From Butyrivibrio sp. UBA3740 (GTDB taxonomy: Bacteria > Bacillota > Clostridia > Lachnospirales > Lachnospiraceae), in NCBI GenBank assembly GCA_002372465.1, contig DFGW01000215.1, positions 1 through 8,700 of the forward strand: 8,700 nt of DNA, read 5' to 3'. Below are positions 6,592 to 8,700 of this stretch, piece by piece; the first letter of the stretch is position 1; every line of letters begins with the position of its first letter. Under the pieces are notes generated by a model. The model had not been told where the DNA came from. It did not search any database and saw only the letters and a program-made list of their open reading frames with translations. The position numbers were made by a program, and so were the translations under genes.

Positions 6592-6773
6592 AACTTGTGT
6601 CTCCTTATATACAGTGCCTAAATATTGTGATTTGCAATTATAAAGATTATGTAAACTTGCATTTTATCGCTATTTTAGAAAGTTAACTTGCATTTTTAAC
6701 ACTATTTAGTTTAATTGCAAGTGTGATTTTAATGCATTAACCAAACCAGTCATTATGTAACATTTGTAATATT
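6592..6773 (-). promoter_or_regulatory. AT-rich hisD-hisB intergenic region with repeats, possible operator/promoter
   Basis: A 182-bp gap in an otherwise tightly packed cluster. Reading the minus strand it holds: a perfect 12-bp palindrome TTAATGCATTAA (6740-6729); a perfect 10-bp palindrome AAGTTAACTT (6689-6680); and two near-identical 15-mers AAAATGCAAGTTWAC (6696-6682 and 6665-6651) exactly 31 bp apart. It also holds an inverted pair TTGCAATTA (6720-6712) / TAATTGCAA (6640-6632), AATCACA twice (6728-6722 and 6632-6626), and TTACATAAT twice (6760-6752 and 6654-6646). There is no GC-rich terminator hairpin, no T-box motif and no His-rich leader peptide. The density of dyads suggests transcription factor binding; which factor is unknown. 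Confidence 0.5.
6637..6642 (-). promoter_or_regulatory. Possible -10 element (TATAAT) upstream of hisB
   Basis: A perfect TATAAT lies 46 bp before the hisB start codon on the minus strand. No convincing -35 box is found 16-18 bp upstream (the bases there read AAAATG), and there is no extended TGn, so if this is a promoter it would need an activator. The repeat AAAATGCAAGTTTAC sits where RNA polymerase or an activator would bind. In AT-rich sequence a chance TATAAT is not rare. Confidence 0.3.
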
Positions 6774-8063
6774 TTATTCAAATCTTACAGCAATGGAATT
6801 GGCGTGGGCTGTAAGGCCCTCCTGAGCTGCAAACAACTCGATATCCTTGTGTACATTTAATAGTGCCTGTTGTGAATAGGAAATAATACTGGTTTTCTTC
6901 ACAAAATCATCAACAGATAAAGGTGAAAAGAATCTTGCAGTCCTGTTCGTGGGTAGGATGTGGTTAGGACCTGCAAAATAGTCTCCCAGAGGCTCTGAGG
7001 AATAATCTCCAAGGAATATTGCTCCGGCATTCTTTATCTTTGTCATGGTCTCGTATGGATGTTTGGTGATTATCTCAAGGTGCTCTGAAGCAACGGCATT
7101 AGCTGCTTCTATTGCATCTTCCATATTGCCTGCCACAAATATGTATCCGTAATTGTCCAGTGACTTTTTGATTATATCAGCTCTGCTGAGGGTCTTCAAA
7201 AAGCCATCAATTTCTTCTGAAACCTTATCTGCAATATCCTGAGATGTGGTTATAAGAATGGCACTTGCCATTTCATCGTGCTCAGCCTGTGAAAGAAGGT
7301 CTGCAGCAACAAACCTGGGATTGGCTGTCTCATCTGCAAGAACCAGGATCTCACTTGGACCAGCAATAGAATCAATTGAAACGTGTCCGAAGCATGCCTT
7401 TTTAGCCAGTGCTACAAATATATTGCCGGGACCTGTGATCTTATCAACCTTTGGGATAGATTCTGTACCAAAAGCCATGGCTGCAATTGCCTGAGCTCCT
7501 CCAACCTTATAGCTTTCAGTAACACCTGCTATATCAGCAGCAACAAGGGTTCCGGGATTGACTTTTCCGTCCTTGCCGGGAGGTGTACACATTACTATCC
7601 TCTCCACACCTGCAACCTTTGCAGGAACTACATTCATAAGAACGCTGGAAGGATATGCAGCTTTTCCACCTGGAACATATACTCCGGATATCTCAATGGG
7701 GAGGATCCTCTGACCTAAAATAGATCCGTCTTCTTTTGTGTCTATCCAGGTATTCCGCTTTTGCTTTTCGTGGAATACTCTTATATTCTCGGCACTTCTC
7801 TTCATAACTTCGATGAACTCGGGATCAAGTGCCTTATAAGCCTCCTCGATCTCCTGTCTGCTTATCTTGACGCTGCCTGCATCAAGCTGGCATTTATCGA
7901 ACTTTAATGTGTAATCAAAAAGAGCTTTGTCTTTGTTTTTACGAATATCATTAATTATTTCATTAACTGTATTCTCGTATTCTGTATAGCTTCCGGGATT
8001 CCTGTTAAGAAGGTTTCCGAGAAGGGAGGTTTTAGTCTCCTCAGTAAGTTTTAATGTACGCAT
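6774..8063 (-). CDS. hisD: Histidinol dehydrogenase
   Basis: A 429-residue full-length HisD (E. coli 434). Zinc ligands known from the E. coli enzyme are all present: Gln259 and His262 (LLSQAEHDE), Asp361 (GDYFAGPNH) and His420 (GLTAHANSIAVR). The catalytic Glu327-His328 pair is in ASEHLEI. Further family landmarks are GVYVPGGKAAYPSSVLMN, KVGGAQAIAAMAFGTES, KITGPGN and IAGPSEILVLAD. It oxidises histidinol to histidine in two NAD-dependent steps, the end of the pathway. The start shares one base with the hisG stop (TAATG), and AAGGAG at 8080-8075 lies 11 nt upstream, so translation is coupled to hisG. Confidence 0.98.
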   Translation of the reverse strand: MRTLKLTEETKTSLLGNLLNRNPGSYTEYENTVNEIINDIRKNKDKALFDYTLKFDKCQLDAGSVKISRQEIEEAYKALDPEFIEVMKRSAENIRVFHEKQKRNTWIDTKEDGSILGQRILPIEISGVYVPGGKAAYPSSVLMNVVPAKVAGVERIVMCTPPGKDGKVNPGTLVAADIAGVTESYKVGGAQAIAAMAFGTESIPKVDKITGPGNIFVALAKKACFGHVSIDSIAGPSEILVLADETANPRFVAADLLSQAEHDEMASAILITTSQDIADKVSEEIDGFLKTLSRADIIKKSLDNYGYIFVAGNMEDAIEAANAVASEHLEIITKHPYETMTKIKNAGAIFLGDYSSEPLGDYFAGPNHILPTNRTARFFSPLSVDDFVKKTSIISYSQQALLNVHKDIELFAAQEGLTAHANSIAVRFE

Positions 8064-8700
8064 TACTCAAGGTTCTCCTTTATATCTGAAATAAGCTTTC
8101 TGATTCTTTCTGTCTCCATCTGCATACTGACCTGGTTGACGATCATCCTTGCTGAAAGCGGACAGATCTCTTCAAGAACTTCAAGTCCGTTTTCCCTAAG
8201 GGTGGATCCCGTCTCCACAATATCCACGATGACATCGGAAAGATTTACAATAGGTCCAAGCTCTACTGAGCCGTTAAGTTTGATAATATCTACGGTCTGA
8301 TGCTTTTTGTTGAAAAAGTAGTCTTTGGCAATATTGGGATATTTGCTGGCTACTCTTATCATCTCACGGTGCTCCAAAAGCTCTTTTGCCTCGTGAGGTC
8401 CGCAGACACACATTCTGCATTTACCAAAGCCAAGATCCAAAACCTCGTAGACTCTTCTGTTCTCCTCTAAAATGGTATCAGCTCCAACTATTCCAATATC
8501 AGCTGCTCCATACTCGACATAAGTAGGAACATCGGGACCTTTTGCCAGGAAAAACTTAAGCTTAAGTTCCTCATTGGTAAAGATAAGTTTTCTTGTTTTT
8601 TTATCCAGAATCTCTTCACATTCAATTCCGCATTTATTCAGGATTTCCATGGTAGAGTTGACAAGTCTTCCTTTACCAAGTGCAAATGTAAGATATCTCA
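8063..8700 (-). CDS. hisG: ATP phosphoribosyltransferase catalytic subunit, short form (5' end cut by one base)
   Basis: The frame is open to the window edge. Before the internal Met at 8650 it encodes RYLTFALGKGRLVNST, the true HisG N-terminus; the last two bases of the window read TG on the minus strand, so the start codon (NTG, probably ATG) would occupy 8701-8699 and the protein would be 212 residues. Landmarks are ALGKGRL, AADIGIVGADTI, RVASKYPN, and the PRPP-binding stretch SDVIVDIVETGSTLRENGL. It condenses ATP with PRPP, the first and regulated step of histidine synthesis. The length and the absence of the C-terminal ACT-like regulatory domain mark it as the short form, which needs the HisRS-like partner HisZ for activity and feedback inhibition; hisZ is not in the window. 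Confidence 0.97.
   Translation of the reverse strand, partial: RYLTFALGKGRLVNSTMEILNKCGIECEEILDKKTRKLIFTNEELKLKFFLAKGPDVPTYVEYGAADIGIVGADTILEENRRVYEVLDLGFGKCRMCVCGPHEAKELLEHREMIRVASKYPNIAKDYFFNKKHQTVDIIKLNGSVELGPIVNLSDVIVDIVETGSTLRENGLEVLEEICPLSARMIVNQVSMQMETERIRKLISDIKENLE

Noticed and set aside
6592..6773. Leader peptide or T-box attenuator ahead of hisB
   Set aside because: The tiny open frames here (for example those starting MQVNFLK and MLHNDWFG) have no run of His codons and no ribosome binding site, and no T-box signature or terminator hairpin is visible.
8553..8568. Perfect 16-bp palindrome AACTTAAGCTTAAGTT inside hisG
   Set aside because: It is fully explained by the Leu-Lys-Leu-Lys codons CTTAAGCTTAAG in a coding stretch, and one such palindrome by chance in 8.7 kb is not very surprising. 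No promoter or gene boundary is near it.
1..8700. Mobile element, CRISPR array, phage gene, toxin-antitoxin or defence system
   Set aside because: No transposase, integrase, tRNA, regular repeat-spacer pattern or terminal inverted repeats are visible; gene packing and content are those of a conserved chromosomal core region.

Overview
This 8.7 kb window is dense chromosomal sequence with every recognisable gene on the minus strand, so transcription runs from position 8700 towards 1. Base composition is moderately AT-rich. Gene content (short-form HisG, the radical SAM/DUF2344 pair next to an RNase E/G homologue, and an rplU-prp-rpmA operon whose L27 carries a Prp-cleavable N-terminus) points to a Firmicutes/Clostridia genome. 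The protein flavour fits Lachnospiraceae, for example a Butyrivibrio or Roseburia relative. The genus is an inference; no database search was possible.

Layout in transcription order. (1) Histidine biosynthesis, 8700-4704: hisG (its start codon loses one base at the window edge), hisD (TAATG overlap with hisG), a 182-bp AT-rich repeat-filled gap, hisB, and a three-domain hisIE whose first ~220 residues are a degenerate HisF-like barrel. (2) A translationally coupled block, 4692-911: a TIGR03960-type radical SAM protein, its TIGR03936/DUF2344 partner and a short RNase E/G, each junction an 8-nt overlap. It starts 11 nt after hisIE, so it may be read from his transcripts. (3) A sigma-A type promoter (TTGACA-17-TATTAT) overlapping the rng 3' end, followed by a structured leader that resembles the L21 autoregulatory leader. 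(4) The ribosomal operon rplU-prp-rpmA, with rpmA running off the window at position 1.

How they work together: HisG, the HisE and HisI domains, HisB and HisD cover steps 1-3, 7 and the last two oxidations of histidine synthesis. hisZ, hisA, hisF, hisH, hisC and the histidinol-phosphatase gene are not in the window. The ribosomal operon encodes L21, L27 and the protease expected to trim L27. Most of the window is conserved housekeeping sequence. The most unusual items are the pseudo-HisF domain fused to HisIE, the repeat-rich hisD-hisB gap, the RNase G without its zinc-link, and the uncharacterised radical SAM/DUF2344 pair.
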